Shown: positions 36,555 to 45,056, counted from the first letter of the stretch. The stretch: 64,000 nucleotides of DNA from Haladaptatus caseinilyticus (GCF_026248685.1 NZ_CP111042.1:248001-312000), one strand, 5' to 3'. Program-made: numbers and translations. Notes: a model not told the origin generated them from the sequence alone.

Positions 36555-37691
36555 ATGGAAATCATTGATATAGAAGCGATTCCGCTCTCACACTCGCTCG
36601 ACGAAGGCCGCGGTGTCGGAAGTTCGCGTGGAATCCACATCACTCGATCGACGACGCTCGTCAAACTGACGGCGGAGGATGGATCCGTTGGCTGGGGCGA
36701 AGCGTTTGCCCCAGCACGAACGACGGCTACCGTGATAGAGGAACTGTTCGCGGACAAAATCGTTGGAATGGACCCCTTTGCAGTCGAATCGCTCGCGGAA
36801 CAATCCTACATGGAAGGCTATCACTTCGGCGGGAGTGCCATCGTTCAATGTGCGCTCAGCGGAATCGACGTCGCGATGTGGGATCTTATCGGAAAGCAGG
36901 TAAACAAACCCGTCCATCAAATTCTGGGTGGAAAGACGACGACGTCGATCACTCCGTACGCGTCGACGATGTACGTCACCGAGTGGGAGCAAGACCCTTC
37001 AGAACCGATCGAACGAGCCGTCGAGGAAGGATTTACCGCGGCGAAAATCAAGATCGGCCGCGGTTTCGAAGACGATATCGAGCGTGTCCGAACGGCGCGA
37101 GAGATTTTGGGGGATGACGCCGACCTGATGGTCGATTTTAATGGGAACTATCGACCGAAACAAGTCGCTCGCTCCGTCGAGAATCTCTCGGAGTTCGATA
37201 TCGCGTGGGTTGAAGAGCCGGTTCCACCAGAAAACCATTCTGGATATCGGCAGGTTCGGGATCTCGTTGACGTTCCTATCGCGGCGGGGGAGGCTCATTA
37301 CAACCGATTCGAGTTCAAACGTCTCATCGACGACCGAACTGTCGATATCGTACAGCCGAACCTCGGTCGGTGTGGGGGGTTTTCCGAAGCACGGCGCATC
37401 GCCGATATGGCGACGACGGAAAACGTAGCGGTTCGTCCCCACGTCTGGAACAGTAGTGTTGGATTAGCAGCAGCAATCCAGTTTGCCGCAAGCATATCGG
37501 AGTATCCACACTCGGAGTACGTTCCGGAGCCTCTTCTCTTCGAGTTCGACCGAAGCGAGAATCCCCTTCGGGATGAGCTGCTGATGGAGTCAATCGACCC
37601 GACAGGTGGCGAGTTGGACGTTTCTCAGGGGGCCGGACTGGGAGTCTCCGTTGACGAAGCCGTTGTGGAGCAGTACCGGATCGATACATAA
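36555..37691 (+). CDS. Enolase-superfamily dehydratase with KxK (mandelate racemase/MLE type)
   Basis: From the ATG at 36555 the protein has 378 residues. It has the catalytic K164-x-K166 (AAKIKIG), metal ligands D194 (VDFNGNY), E220/E221 (WVEEPVPPEN) and E246 (AAGEA), and RPHVWNS with the catalytic His. These fit a sugar-acid dehydratase or a racemase/cycloisomerase relative. It is distinct from the two other enolase-like proteins in the island. It is followed 26 bp later by the EamA permease gene, so the two probably form an operon. An in-frame ATG 48 nt upstream is a weaker start. Confidence 0.85.
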   Translation: MEIIDIEAIPLSHSLDEGRGVGSSRGIHITRSTTLVKLTAEDGSVGWGEAFAPARTTATVIEELFADKIVGMDPFAVESLAEQSYMEGYHFGGSAIVQCALSGIDVAMWDLIGKQVNKPVHQILGGKTTTSITPYASTMYVTEWEQDPSEPIERAVEEGFTAAKIKIGRGFEDDIERVRTAREILGDDADLMVDFNGNYRPKQVARSVENLSEFDIAWVEEPVPPENHSGYRQVRDLVDVPIAAGEAHYNRFEFKRLIDDRTVDIVQPNLGRCGGFSEARRIADMATTENVAVRPHVWNSSVGLAAAIQFAASISEYPHSEYVPEPLLFEFDRSENPLRDELLMESIDPTGGELDVSQGAGLGVSVDEAVVEQYRIDT

Positions 37692-37717
37692 ACGTTCTCG
37701 GAACCATAGCAACGATC

Positions 37718-38599
37718 ATGGACCCAGTTCTCGATAATGGTATGCTCTATGCGGTGATCGGTGCTATCGTCTGGGGATATTTCCTGTTCCTTAACAAGCA
37801 TCGGTTCGGTCATGTTCCATCGACCGTTTTCATGATGCTCACCTTCGCGTCGGCAGCGAGTTGGTATGTACTGGTATCGTTGGTGAGTGGGATGTCGGTT
37901 ACAGTACCTGCGAAGTATTCACTCCCCCATTGGCTGTTTATTTTTGGAACCGTCACGACATTAGCTGCGGGCCTCCTCATCCTGTTTCACTCGATCAAGA
38001 TCGGTCAGGTGTCGTACGTTGCACCGATAAGCAAGATCACGCCCGTTTTTGTACTCCCCTTCGAAGTCCTTTTCCTGAACGAGCAGTTGACGACCTTTCA
38101 AATGCTGGGTGTGGGATTAGCGACTTTGGCGGTGTATATCGCCAATTATCGAGGAGGAAATCCCAGTACACCGATTTTGAAAGCGACAACGTATCGACCT
38201 GCACAGTTGGCACTCCTGAGTGCCTTTGTCTTGGCGATTTTGAACGTCGCTCAGCGAGTTGTCCTTCAGGAGTTGGCATTCCCGACGACAACGTGGGTCA
38301 TTCTCAAACTGGGTGGCACAGCCATCATATTGTCACCGCTTGCCATTCGTGACTGGCGTTCCGAGTTTTACGAGGACCTACCGAAACTCGTCTCGGCAGG
38401 TGTTATATTGATAATTGGAGAGCACTTTATCGCGCTTACTTTTGCGAAGATTCCCGCGAGCATCGCCTCACCGATTCTAAGTATTCAAGCCATCATCGCA
38501 GTCTTATTGGGTGGGATTGTTTTGAACGAAGAGAACCTTCGAATCCGTCTAGCTGCTGCCGTCATCGCCGTGTTGGGAGTTGGACTCATCGCAGCGTGA
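37718..38599 (+). CDS. EamA-family (DMT) permease
   Basis: The 293-residue protein has ten predicted membrane helices in two EamA repeats (breaks around residue 140). APISKITPVFVLPFEVLFLNE and PASIASPILSIQAIIAVLLGG match the conserved ends of each repeat. It belongs to the drug/metabolite transporter superfamily and could move a sugar acid or an organic cation. Its operon position after an enolase-type enzyme suggests a sugar-acid or catabolite carrier; this is inference. Confidence 0.8.
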   Translation: MDPVLDNGMLYAVIGAIVWGYFLFLNKHRFGHVPSTVFMMLTFASAASWYVLVSLVSGMSVTVPAKYSLPHWLFIFGTVTTLAAGLLILFHSIKIGQVSYVAPISKITPVFVLPFEVLFLNEQLTTFQMLGVGLATLAVYIANYRGGNPSTPILKATTYRPAQLALLSAFVLAILNVAQRVVLQELAFPTTTWVILKLGGTAIILSPLAIRDWRSEFYEDLPKLVSAGVILIIGEHFIALTFAKIPASIASPILSIQAIIAVLLGGIVLNEENLRIRLAAAVIAVLGVGLIAA

Positions 38600-38790
38600 A
38601 TTTGGGTAATTGGACGACCAACGACGGACAATCATTTGCCCTCGCATGTCTGTCGTGAAATCCCTTGACGTCCACCGTGATGCTACACTCTCTGCGGTCT
38701 GTAATCGACACTGATGCTCGGTTCAAATGTGTTGGTTAATAGCCAGGGTCCTTTCTCCTTCCAATGGTCAGATGTCATTACAGTCGAAAA

Positions 38791-39186
38791 TCACTGCTTA
38801 GGACTCACCGGGGCGAGATATTCTGATTTGATGGTGTCACCCTCCCGCCATTGGAAGTAGTAATACTGATAGTCATTAATCGTCTTCGTCACGATCGATG
38901 CTTTCGCCGGAACTCCTTTTTCCAAAATCGTGGTCCAATCTGCAACATCTTCCGGAATTCCTTTTGCATGGGCTTTGGCAGCGAGGTCATCGGCCGTCGT
39001 TTGTTCAATCTGATGGATGTCGACGGCACCTGTTCGATCGTCTTCTGCTCGGGCGGCACGATACACCCGAAGGTCTTGTGCATAGTTAGCGGCCGCTCGC
39101 AGCGTTTCACTGTCTTGTTTTTGTAATCCTTCGATGATGTATTTCGGCAGTAAATCGGAGGGTGTGGGCTTGGATGGTTCCGTCAT
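38791..39186 (-). CDS. Haloarchaeal hypothetical protein
   Basis: The 131-residue protein begins MTEPSKPTPSDLLPKYI and ends with YYYFQWREGDTIKSEYLAPV. The C-terminal Tyr/Trp-rich block resembles a small conserved haloarchaeal family that I cannot name with certainty. It has no signal or membrane segments and is very Ala/Asp-rich. It is isolated between the EamA gene and the IclR remnant. Confidence 0.5.
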   Translation of the reverse strand: MTEPSKPTPSDLLPKYIIEGLQKQDSETLRAAANYAQDLRVYRAARAEDDRTGAVDIHQIEQTTADDLAAKAHAKGIPEDVADWTTILEKGVPAKASIVTKTINDYQYYYFQWREGDTIKSEYLAPVSPKQ

Positions 39187-39394
39187 CGGTATCGTACCTT
39201 GTTAACCTACAATAGACTGTACAGTGACATTGTTTTGTTGGTTAATTACTCATAATGACATTTGGGATATGATTATTTTAATTCTGATAATTATTTATAA
39301 GTTCAAAAACAAAATTGTGTTTCACTAAAAAATTACATTCGCAACAATGGATTAAATCCATAAGCAGAAGTGGGAGGGGGCGGGGGTGCCCTCG

Positions 39395-39925
39395 AAATCT
39401 ATGCGCAAACGCTTCTCGAAAAAGATCCGACCTAAGACGCAGCGATGATCGCGGTATCTCAACTGCGAACAACGGAATCGGGGTCCAGATAGCCATATCG
39501 GCTGACAAACGATAATAAATGCACTCAACAGCGGTCGACAAAGCGGTTCTGGCTGAAATGACTGATGAAAAAATGGTGGACATCCTTGATCTCCACGGGA
39601 TGCCGTCTAAGACGCCAGCCACGGTTACTGACCTTGAGGAACTTCTCGATGCCATCGATGCCGTTCGTGAACGTGGCTATGCCCGCGATGTTCAAGAGGA
39701 CATCAGTGTCTCGGCTATGTCGCGATGGTAGTTACTGACGCAGAATCTCACGTTTTCGGTGCCACGAGTATCCCGAACGGGTTGGTAGGATGTTGGACAC
39801 AGGGATCTCCGAGAACCTCACAAACACACTCGCACAGTCGACCAACGTCATCGAGATCAATACCAAGATCTCGTAATTAGCCGTATCCCTCTCCATCCTC
39901 TGTTTCGATTCTCCTCGGGTTTTCG
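39395..39925 (+). pseudogene. IclR-family regulator remnant, copy B
   Basis: The piece HSTAVDKAVLAEMTDEKMVD (39519 on) matches the effector half of IclR proteins, such as LHCTAFGKAMLAYYSPERVRD in the intact gene at 17120. After about residue 66 homology moves to another frame (GYVAMVVTDAESHVFGATSIP), then again (VGRMLDTGISENL, ending NVIEINTKIS and TAA at 39874-39876). At least two frameshifts are present and the HTH half is missing. About 45 bp past the stop are shared with copy A. The Cdc6 fragment starts immediately after. Confidence 0.75.
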
Positions 39926-40794
39926 GATACCAGCAAAAACGCATTTTCAACGAACTCTACAACGACCTCGAATCCATTGGCGGAACGATTCTTGTTGTGC
40001 TTGACGAAATCGATAGTATTGGCAGTGACGACGACATCTTGTACGAACTCCCGAGGGCCCGCTCCAAACTTGATCTTGATGTGAAAGTCGGTGTTATCGG
40101 CATCTCAAACAACTTCAAATTCCGAGACAATCTGAGTCCGAAGGTCAAGGATACACTCTGTGAAGAAGAAATCCTCTTCCCACCATATGACGCGTCTGAG
40201 CTTCGGAATATTCTCCGGCAGCGTGCTTCGCTTGCGCTTCATGATGACGTGCTTGAATCCGATGTAATTCCACTGTGTGCAGCCTTTTCGGCACAGGATT
40301 CTGGCTCTGCTCGACAAGCACTTCGATTACTGCGAAAGGCTGCCGATATCGCAGAAAATGAAGCGATAGATGAGGGTAAGACGTTGATTTCAGAAGACCA
40401 CGTTCGAGAAGCTGAACATCAAATCCAGCGTCAGCAGGTTGTAGAGGGAATGCATTCATTGACTCGCCAAGGGCAGTACGTGTTATTAACGGTGTGTCAG
40501 CTGGCGGCAAAAGGTGAGCCACCAGAGCGTACAAAAATAATCTATGAGCGCTATTGCGAGGTCCTTCGTAGTCACGGAAGTGATCCACTGAAACGTTGCC
40601 GAGTGCATGACCACTTGTCTGATTTGAGTTTGCACGGTATCCTCCGACTTGTCGATTCCTCAGGAGGGCGTGGGAACTACAACGAGTATGAACTCGATGT
40701 GTCGCTTTCATCTGCATTAGATGCGCTCGAAAACGAATTAGGAGAACAAAATTCGATTCGGGAAACTGCTAAGCGAAATCGTATTCTCGATTGA
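39926..40794 (+). pseudogene. Orc1/Cdc6 replication initiator, 5'-truncated
   Basis: The frame is open from about 39926 and reads KRIFNELYNDLESIGGTILVV, Walker B VVLDEIDSIG, sensor 1 GISNN, sensor 2 GSARQALRLLRKA, and a C-terminal winged helix. The Walker A third of the protein is absent and the frame starts right at the edge of the IclR remnant. A GTG at 39997 could start a shorter product. Without Walker A it should not bind ATP, though DNA binding by the winged helix may persist. It precedes a tandem CCAGTA array. Confidence 0.75.
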
Positions 40795-40802
40795 GCGAGG
40801 AA

Positions 40803-40908
40803 CCAGTACAACCAGTACTGCCAGTATCCTCTCCACTTCTGCCAGTATTTCTCGACCAGTGATGCCAGTTTTGCCAGTACCCTCTCCATTCTTGCCAGTA
40901 AAGATGTA
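40803..40908. repeat. Tandem 53-bp repeat built on CCAGTA
   Basis: CCAGT(A/G/T) words start at 40803, 40812, 40821 and 40842, and again at 40856, 40865, 40874 and 40895. Both sets have the spacing 9-9-21, so two 53-bp units lie in tandem. The repeat follows the Cdc6 fragment. It resembles iteron-type initiator or partition sites. Function is inference. Confidence 0.6.
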
Positions 40909-40947
40909 TTTGTTTTCCATTTTGAGATGTTTGGGTCAGAACCACCG

Positions 40948-40994
40948 TTGCCAATATTCTACTGGATACCTATGTCCAGTGATTTTATTGGCAA
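40948..40994. repeat. Imperfect inverted repeat TTGCCAATA...TATTGGCAA
   Basis: Arm 1 (TTGCCAATATTCTACTGG) lies at 40948-40965 and arm 2 (CCAGTGATTTTATTGGCAA) at 40976-40994. The arms include CCAGT/ACTGG words like those in the adjacent tandem repeat. Confidence 0.55.
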
Positions 40995-41185
40995 TACTGG
41001 TGTGTCTGACGGTTATGACTAAGTATTGGTATTAATGAGAGTGGCTGAGGTCGTGAACTCGAAGGTACTTTCTACGTGCTAGCGACTGGCCACCACCGAA
41101 AGGTGCACGATAGGCATCTGTGAATCTCGGTGATTCGTCTATCTTCTTTTTGGTGCACAAATGTCTGACGTAGGCTTTTGTATAT

Positions 41186-41198
41186 CTATATGCTATAG
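41186..41198. repeat. CTATATGCTATAG element before parA
   Basis: This is the reverse complement of CTATAGCATATAG, which occurs at the ends of parA and of the next gene. It lies 8 bp before the parA start. Confidence 0.5.
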
Positions 41199-41206
41199 CT
41201 ATATGC

Positions 41207-42040
41207 ATGCCAAATAGACCAATTACAGCGTGTGGTTATATCGATAAAGGAGGTGTCGGGAAAACAACGAGTATTGGGCATTTCGGCGTAGCACTCGCCG
41301 AAGAAGGCTATGACGTTCTCCTCATCGACCTTGCCGGAAAACAAGGGGACCTCGCAAAACTCTTCGGTATTGTTGATGAGATCGATCCGGAAGATTGGCC
41401 CAACATCTCGACCGTGTTTCAACCGGAATGGGAACGTGTTGTTGAACAACTCGGCGATGACGCGATCGACCAGCTCATCCACGAGACTGCTGAAGGTGTC
41501 GATTTGATACCTGCCCATCAAGGTCTGGATTCGCTTGACATCGAACTCGAAAGCAAATACAGTGGTCCGAACAAGTACAATCGGTTGGATGAGTTCATTA
41601 CAGAGTTCATCAGTGGGCGATATGACGTCGTTCTCATCGACTTGCCGGGAATGGCGAACAATATCACCTACAATGGCGTGTGGGCGGCCCAACACGTGCT
41701 CACCCCAGTTGAAGCAGGCTCTTTCGAGGCAGATCAGGCACGAGCGCTTCAATACGACCTGCAAAAGCTCTCGGATGGGTACGACCGTGATGTCTCATTG
41801 GAGATGATCATTCCGAACAAGATCGACATGCGCACAAAACTTGCGCGTCGTTACCTGGAGCAATACGAAGACGAATTCGGTGATGCACTTGCTCCTGAAC
41901 CAGTGCCCATGTCCCAGGACATCAGAAATGCCACTGAAAATGGACAGACAATTTTTGCACTCGAAGAGCCGTCGGGAACCGCCAAGGAGGCTATTGACGC
42001 CTATCGGTCGAACGCCCGAGCCTTAGTCGAGCGAGTATAG
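41207..42040 (+). CDS. ParA-type partition ATPase
   Basis: The 277-residue protein has the deviant Walker A KGGVGKTT (14-21), VLLIDLAGKQGD near residue 45 and VVLIDLPGMANN near 145. This marks a MinD/ParA ATPase for plasmid segregation. It has no HTH of its own, so the DNA-binding partner is probably the next gene. AT-rich TATAG repeats sit before it, between it and the partner, and after the partner, which is a plausible centromere layout. The stop codon lies inside one repeat. Confidence 0.85.
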   Translation: MPNRPITACGYIDKGGVGKTTSIGHFGVALAEEGYDVLLIDLAGKQGDLAKLFGIVDEIDPEDWPNISTVFQPEWERVVEQLGDDAIDQLIHETAEGVDLIPAHQGLDSLDIELESKYSGPNKYNRLDEFITEFISGRYDVVLIDLPGMANNITYNGVWAAQHVLTPVEAGSFEADQARALQYDLQKLSDGYDRDVSLEMIIPNKIDMRTKLARRYLEQYEDEFGDALAPEPVPMSQDIRNATENGQTIFALEEPSGTAKEAIDAYRSNARALVERV

Positions 42041-42047
42041 CATATAG
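42036..42047. repeat. TATAGCATATAG element between parA and its partner
   Basis: The repeat overlaps the parA stop codon (42038-42040). It is followed by more TATAG/ATATGG words up to about 42080. Confidence 0.5.
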
Positions 42048-42105
42048 GTATAGAATATGGCTATAGAAAATAGATATGGGATTTGGATACAGGAGATTGA
42101 TATAG

Positions 42106-42468
42106 ATGAGCAATGATGAACTCGAAGAACTGAAGAAAAGTACTCAGCGTGGTAGTCGTGTTGAAGAAGGCGCTAGCAGAAACTCTCGTGACTTCGTTGA
42201 TGAGCTTGTGGATGCAATCGACGAGGTTCAAAACGGCGATGCGAGTAAAACACTCTCGCTCTACGATCCAAAACTTTCAGCAGTCATGGTCGCTCTTCAA
42301 CGGGATCCAGAACTGTTGTCCGACTGGGATATGGAGGAAGTGGATCGATCGGCTATCATCCGCACTGCATTGTGGCGTGGATTAGAACAGTTGGATGTGG
42401 ATGTTGAGGCGAAAAACAAGGAAGCCATCAAACGATATGCAACCGAGAATGCAGACAACCTTCTATAG
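42106..42468 (+). CDS. Probable ParA partner (small DNA-binding protein)
   Basis: The 120-residue product has a charged N-terminus (about residues 1-30) and a predicted helical rest (RDFVDELVDAIDEV, DWDMEEVDRSAIIRTALWRGL). The C-terminal DRSAIIRTALWRGLEQLDVDVE segment resembles the helix-helix part of ribbon-helix-helix proteins. It starts 65 bp after parA and is flanked by TATAG repeats on both sides. By position it is the centromere-binding partner. No close family was recognised. Confidence 0.55.
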   Translation: MSNDELEELKKSTQRGSRVEEGASRNSRDFVDELVDAIDEVQNGDASKTLSLYDPKLSAVMVALQRDPELLSDWDMEEVDRSAIIRTALWRGLEQLDVDVEAKNKEAIKRYATENADNLL

Positions 42469-42514
42469 CATATAGATATCACATATAGGAATAGAGTATA
42501 GATATCACATATAG
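42463..42514. repeat. TATAG cluster after the partner gene
   Basis: CTATAGCATATAG (42463-42475) overlaps the partner's stop. Two direct copies of ATAGATATCACATATAG follow at 42472-42488 and 42498-42514, starting 26 bp apart. Confidence 0.55.
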
Positions 42515-42759
42515 AAATGTGATATGGGTATATTGGAATTTTAGAAGGACTGAGTTGCCACAATCGTCCCCATCTTCAACCACTAGTGTGAACCGGAAAC
42601 CCGATTTTATTGATGACAAAGTGGGGTGGGAGTGATCGTCAGTCTATGAAACACTGGAACGAATGTTAGAATTGTCTCGCCAGAATCGACTGGGGATCTC
42701 TGATTTCTAGCTCATTGGTTTTGAATATTCATTCCAAAACAGACAATCAATAACCGTAA

Positions 42760-43122
42760 CTAAACGATTGGCTCAACAACAACGTGTTCGTGCTGCAGAT
42801 ACGGCTTCTTCGCACGCCCATCCGTCTCGAAGCTGACAACGCCATGGCGAGCTAGCGTTTCAAGGTCACGACTCACTTGCCCCTTATCGCGGTCAAGTTG
42901 GCGTGCGAGATCACGAACTGACGCAACCTCATTCTCGGCAAGGTAGGTAATGAGGTCGCGTCGTTTTGGAGTGAGGGTTTCAGCCGCGCTTTCGTGGCTC
43001 AGGACATGGATGCCGTCCATTCCACCGCGAGCAAGCGCTCGTGCCATCTGTTTCCGGCGGTCATGGCGTGACTGCTCCGAGGCGGGTGTCGAGGGTGTAT
43101 CCGATCGTGTGGATTCAAACAT
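42760..43122 (-). CDS. Winged-helix DNA-binding protein (HVO_A0114-like)
   Basis: From the ATG at 43122 the protein has 120 residues. The motifs LTPKRRDLITYLAENEVASVRDLARQL and DKGQVSRDLETLARHGVVSFETDGRAKKPYL define the winged helix common in haloarchaeal plasmid toxin-antitoxin regions. It is probably a transcriptional repressor. The partner of such proteins is often a small upstream toxin, but none is adjacent on this strand. Confidence 0.7.
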   Translation of the reverse strand: MFESTRSDTPSTPASEQSRHDRRKQMARALARGGMDGIHVLSHESAAETLTPKRRDLITYLAENEVASVRDLARQLDRDKGQVSRDLETLARHGVVSFETDGRAKKPYLQHEHVVVEPIV

Positions 43123-43271
43123 GATGATATTCTTACTTTTGTGTAGTGGCCACAACTACTAATCACTATTTCTCGAGTATCACGAATCGAACCGAGAAAG
43201 CACTCTCTGATTTGGATTCAGTCTGCTCAAATTCCGCTCTCAATAAGAATACGATTCCAAAGCGATGATTC

Positions 43272-43763
43272 TCATCTACAAAGGCAGTTGAAATGATCTC
43301 GTGGATGATCTCGAAGGAACGTATGTATCGTTATCGCAAGTTCGAGCATCGCATCTGCCTGCTCGGCGGTAACTGCCCGCCCTGAATAGTACGACGCCGC
43401 TCGGTTCTCGTTGTACAGTGCTTGGAAGTCTTCTTTCAAATCGTCGCTGATCACTCCCAGTGCAAACGCGCGTTGGTATGCGTACTCATGATCCATGAAA
43501 TCATGGACTGCATCGTCGCTCATTGCGATAGCATAGAATTCGAATGAGCGTTCAATCGCCCCAAACGCGAGTTCGACGACGGCTGTATGATAGCCGTTTT
43601 GATCCTGAAGGGTCTGTGCAGCAGCAATCAGACGGCATGCCTTCTTGAGCTGTGCTTCCTCTTCGGTCAGTTCGGCAAGTCCTTCTTCCGGCGTTCCACC
43701 TCGCTCAAAAGACCGATGGGCCTGTTCGAGTACATCTGTGACCACCTTCGGATCGTCACTCAT
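43272..43763 (-). CDS. HEPN-domain protein (HepT-like toxin of an MNT-HEPN pair)
   Basis: The 163-residue all-helical protein overlaps the end of the nucleotidyltransferase gene by 8 bp, a standard MNT-HEPN layout. The active-site region reads ENRAASYYSGR around R121. The His of the usual RX4-6H motif is replaced by Tyr (R-A-A-S-Y-Y) in this spot. HEPN toxins cleave RNA and are silenced when the MNT partner AMPylates a nearby Tyr. Whether this variant is catalytic is unclear. Confidence 0.7.
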   Translation of the reverse strand: MSDDPKVVTDVLEQAHRSFERGGTPEEGLAELTEEEAQLKKACRLIAAAQTLQDQNGYHTAVVELAFGAIERSFEFYAIAMSDDAVHDFMDHEYAYQRAFALGVISDDLKEDFQALYNENRAASYYSGRAVTAEQADAMLELAITIHTFLRDHPRDHFNCLCR

Positions 43764-44466
43764 CGACTAGATCCTCCATTATCGATTGGAATTTCTCGAA
43801 CTCATCGGTCTTGGAAAGTGTGATCCCAGAGACGACGGTTTCAGCGATATCTTCTGTGTGTGCGGGCACAGACGCAGGAGATTCAACAACGATATGATAG
43901 TCGTATCGTTCATCGTTGAATTGGTCTGATGCGAGCTCTTTACTGATTTGAGCTGCACGTCGTTGGTTGCGTCCTCGGTGTTCTCGAACCAGCACCCAGA
44001 GATCAATGTCGCTTTGTCGATCCGCTTCACCACGTGCGACACTCCCGTAGACGAGAATTCCGAGGACGTCATCGAGTTCACCATTCAGTGTCTCGACAAC
44101 GGCTCGTACCGGTGCGTGGAATTCTGCCTGTGGGATACGAAGCAAGGAATTGTCTGGAATGGTCACCCGCTCCCGATTGATACTGACGAGCTTCTTGTTC
44201 CCTTCGTGTCGAATGTGGACGAGATCATTTGCTGCGAGCACGTCGACTGCTTTTCCGACGGATCGATGTGTGACGTCTACCATGGACGCAAGTGTTCGGA
44301 TCGTATACTCTTCGAACGGGCGGTCAATTAAAAACTGGAGTAATTCATCCGTTGCTTTGTGCCGATAGAGATTTGAATTGTTGGCTGGTACAGGCACCTG
44401 TATCGTCGCTCCGGATGTTTCTTCACCTCCTGTTGACATCGTTTGTTGGCTACTTTCGCTCTCCAT
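43756..44466 (-). CDS. HTH-nucleotidyltransferase (MntA-like antitoxin)
   Basis: From the ATG at 44466 the protein has 236 residues. A winged HTH spans about residues 40-100 (EYTIRTLASMVDVTHRSVGKAVDVL). The minimal nucleotidyltransferase core has GS at 141-142 in VYGSVARGE and the metal Asp pair D153/D155 (SDIDL). With the HEPN gene downstream it makes an MNT-HEPN toxin-antitoxin pair. The N-terminal HTH fusion may give autoregulation. A TATA-like TTTATA lies about 28 nt upstream, and a palindrome at 44596-44616 lies further up. Confidence 0.8.
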   Translation of the reverse strand: MESESSQQTMSTGGEETSGATIQVPVPANNSNLYRHKATDELLQFLIDRPFEEYTIRTLASMVDVTHRSVGKAVDVLAANDLVHIRHEGNKKLVSINRERVTIPDNSLLRIPQAEFHAPVRAVVETLNGELDDVLGILVYGSVARGEADRQSDIDLWVLVREHRGRNQRRAAQISKELASDQFNDERYDYHIVVESPASVPAHTEDIAETVVSGITLSKTDEFEKFQSIMEDLVDE

Positions 44467-44595
44467 AGATACTCTATGTAACCACAACTATAAAAGCTTT
44501 ATACGTAATTCCAGCTATTAGCTATCTGATACCGGCGTAGATACGTGCAGAACCGGTGTGCGGGGCAGGAAGACACAGGAAAATGGTTGCAGTGA

Positions 44596-44616
44596 GGTTA
44601 GTATGTACTACTAACC
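44596..44616. promoter_or_regulatory. Palindrome with arms GGTTAGTA/TACTAACC
   Basis: The arms are separated by TGTAC. It lies between the end of the small gene 44633-45052 and the promoter of the MNT gene. It is related to the sites at 390-408 and about 45057-45076. Confidence 0.5.
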
Positions 44617-44632
44617 TACAACGCATCCTCTT

Positions 44633-45052
44633 TCAGACTTGCTCTTTTCGAATCGTCACGATATCTGCTGCCACTCGCTCCGATCCTTCTGCTGCAATCA
44701 CGAGCAGATTCGGCGCTGGCGTACAGGGCGCTCGATCACCGACATGGAATCCAGCATCTGCAGCACCGGGGAGTTGGACTTGATGACCATTGCCTGCGAT
44801 TTGAAGTGAAGCGTTTGTAACCCGGTGGATCGAGACGGTGTCGAGCGCGGCTGACGTTGCGAGTTCGACCATATTCTCGTCGGTGATGCGGTCAATGTCG
44901 ACGACGAGAAGGAGGCCATCGAATGCAAACACCCGGATATTGGCGAGACGGGTTGGCTCGTCGTCAGTCTCTTCAACGAGTCCAGCGGCTCGGGCAGGCT
45001 TTGTGACTTGGAGAGCGAGGCCATCGCCGGACCGTTTGATTGTGTTGGGCAT
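44633..45052 (-). CDS. Haloarchaeal plasmid protein of unknown function
   Basis: The 139-residue product begins MPNTIKRSGDGLALQVTKPARA and is rich in beta-type segments (RVFAFDGLLLVVDIDRIT, SIHRVTNASLQIAGNGHQVQL). No family was recognised. Palindromes at both ends (44596-44616 and about 45057-45076) suggest tight regulation, and the upstream one overlaps its likely TATA/BRE. Its position between an MNT-HEPN pair and other small genes fits a plasmid accessory role. Confidence 0.5.
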   Translation of the reverse strand: MPNTIKRSGDGLALQVTKPARAAGLVEETDDEPTRLANIRVFAFDGLLLVVDIDRITDENMVELATSAALDTVSIHRVTNASLQIAGNGHQVQLPGAADAGFHVGDRAPCTPAPNLLVIAAEGSERVAADIVTIRKEQV

Positions 45053-45056
45053 TATC

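Noticed and set aside
40769-40954. Minus-strand open frames over the CCAGTA array
   Set aside because: Their sequence is a simple translation of the repeat (TGKTG-like) and is not protein-like.
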